Assembly: GCA_904420065.1 (NCBI GenBank)
Contig: CAJFTU010000006.1
Span: 62,001 to 126,000 of the forward strand
Direction of reading: 5' to 3'
Source of the DNA: an uncultured Emergencia sp.
GTDB taxonomy: Bacteria; Bacillota; Clostridia; Peptostreptococcales; Anaerovoracaceae
DNA: 64,000 bases
The position numbers and the translations under genes are program-made. The notes beneath the pieces are model-generated. The model was not told where the DNA came from, did no database searches, and saw only the letters and a program-made list of their open reading frames with translations. Below, one piece after another: positions 63,324 to 64,000 of the stretch (the stretch's first letter is position 1; each line of letters starts with the position of its first letter).

Positions 63324-64000
63324 TCAGAACCGGGTCGCCGCACGGTGATTTGCAGCCGGCAGTTCGGCTCGTCTGCTGTCGCCGGAGGAGTCCTTTAACA
63401 TACTCTCCACATAGACTTTTAAAAAGGAACCGTCGTCAAGAAGTTCAAGGAGGCGCTCTGTTCCGTCTACCCGGGAAAGCAGATCGTTCCTTCCGGAAAA
63501 ATACAGATAATTGAGGTCGGCAAAGGCCGAAGCCGCCGCCTCTTCCTCTCCGGAGAGGTTTCCTCCGGCCAGCGAGGAAAGAGCCTGGGTTTTGGAGACC
63601 GCTTTGAAAAACGACACAGATCCTGGATTGCTGTTCCCATTCACATCCAACATCAGAATCCGTATCCCTCTAACCGATTCGTACATATAGCTGAGTGAGT
63701 CCGTATCCCTGGATACAGACGCCCCTGTACTCATCCTTCCGTAAATTTCATCGAACTCATCGGCGGATACCGAAGATACATACGCATATCCGTTTCCCTC
63801 AAACCTGGCGGCCTGTCCGTTATCTATATCGTGATTGCCGGGTATAACGATCACGCTGACACCTTTTTCTCTAAGCTCCGCCAGCTTATCCGCCAATTCT
63901 TCGTGGCTCTGCCTTTCTCCATTAAAGGTAAGGTCGCCGCTCAGGATGAACAGATCCGGTTTTTCTTCTGCCGCCGTATCGATCAGAGCATCTGCGATCT
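63324..64000 (-). CDS. Metallophosphoesterase (5' end outside window)
   Basis: The C-terminal 225 residues of a calcineurin-like phosphoesterase; the N-terminus lies beyond the right edge. LFILSGDLTFNGERQSHEEL and VIVIPGNHDIDNG carry metal-binding Asp, Asn and His residues; the later part (DEFDEIYGRM, DTDSLSYMYE, LMLDVNG) fits the long secreted or surface Ser/Thr-type phosphatases of Clostridia. It converges with the MATE gene, 25 bases apart. The His-ligand motifs (GHTH-type) are not seen before the stop, so the chain may be C-terminally shortened. Confidence 0.8.
   Translation of the reverse strand, partial: IADALIDTAAEEKPDLFILSGDLTFNGERQSHEELADKLAELREKGVSVIVIPGNHDIDNGQAARFEGNGYAYVSSVSADEFDEIYGRMSTGASVSRDTDSLSYMYESVRGIRILMLDVNGNSNPGSVSFFKAVSKTQALSSLAGGNLSGEEEAAASAFADLNYLYFSGRNDLLSRVDGTERLLELLDDGSFLKVYVESMLKDSSGDSRRAELPAANHRAATRF

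Noticed and set aside
1..64000. tRNA, rRNA genes or CRISPR arrays
   Set aside because: No cloverleaf-type segments, rRNA signatures or regularly spaced repeats were found when reading the intergenic regions; the repeated units seen are LRR codons and the two elements.

Overview
The window is a stretch of chromosome from a Gram-positive anaerobe of the class Clostridia (Bacillota). Evidence for this is PolC-type DNA polymerase III, a T-box-controlled ileS, NrnA, the YlxR/YlxQ pair in the nusA operon, AzlCD, an EFR1-type ferredoxin-flavodoxin and strong A+G-rich ribosome binding sites. G+C looks close to 50%. I cannot name the genus; a Lachnospiraceae or Anaerovoracaceae-like organism is an inference. 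About 50 intact genes are present, most on the minus strand. I see no tRNA, rRNA, CRISPR array or insertion sequence.

Layout. 1-9.1 kb: a partial YgiQ-like radical SAM protein, two lipoproteins, a Nudix hydrolase, a small P-loop protein, rlmN and ileS with a complete T-box leader. 9.1-12.7 kb: an amino acid permease, a small membrane protein with a phosphoesterase, and a ZIP metal transporter. 12.8-24.7 kb: the translation and RNA-metabolism block, read rimP-nusA-ylxR-ylxQ-infB-(EFR1 ferredoxin)-rbfA-nrnA-truB-ribF, then rpsO-pnp from its own promoter. 24.8-30.1 kb: accessory region with a flavodoxin, a LysR regulator divergent from an aminotransferase, azlCD (azlC frameshifted), a flavoprotein gene lacking its 5' end, and two homologous intergenic elements. 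30.1-40.1 kb: pyrH-frr-uppS-cdsA-dxr-rseP-ispG-polC, a tight run joining isoprenoid and envelope precursor synthesis to replication. 40.1-43.3 kb: M20 peptidase, trxB and nudC.

43.5-54.1 kb is the most unusual region. A co-directional gene set encodes an LCP-family transferase, a divergent D-Ala-D-Ala-type ligase, an Fe-S aldo/keto reductase, a MurF-like ligase with BspA-type leucine-rich repeats, glutamate racemase, and a second MurF-LRR fusion. D-Glu supply, D-amino-acid dipeptide synthesis, MurF-type ligation and LCP-type attachment point to a dedicated cell-wall or peptide-polymer pathway. Both ligases carry an N-terminal membrane-anchor-like segment and a region that may be a degraded CapA-like domain. 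I know of no described system with this architecture.

54.3-64 kb: an Old Yellow Enzyme-type flavin/Fe-S oxidoreductase divergent from a Crp/Fnr regulator across a palindrome, a secreted nuclease with a coupled partner, a decayed XRE-cupin regulator, an ECF sigma/anti-sigma pair, a MarR remnant fused onto a MATE exporter start, and a partial metallophosphoesterase.

Other notable points: the PolC lacks the proofreading exonuclease normally inserted in its PHP domain. The two elements near 27.9 and 29.95 kb each have a promoter-like 5' end, a conserved core and their own terminator, and they flank the azl segment as direct repeats.
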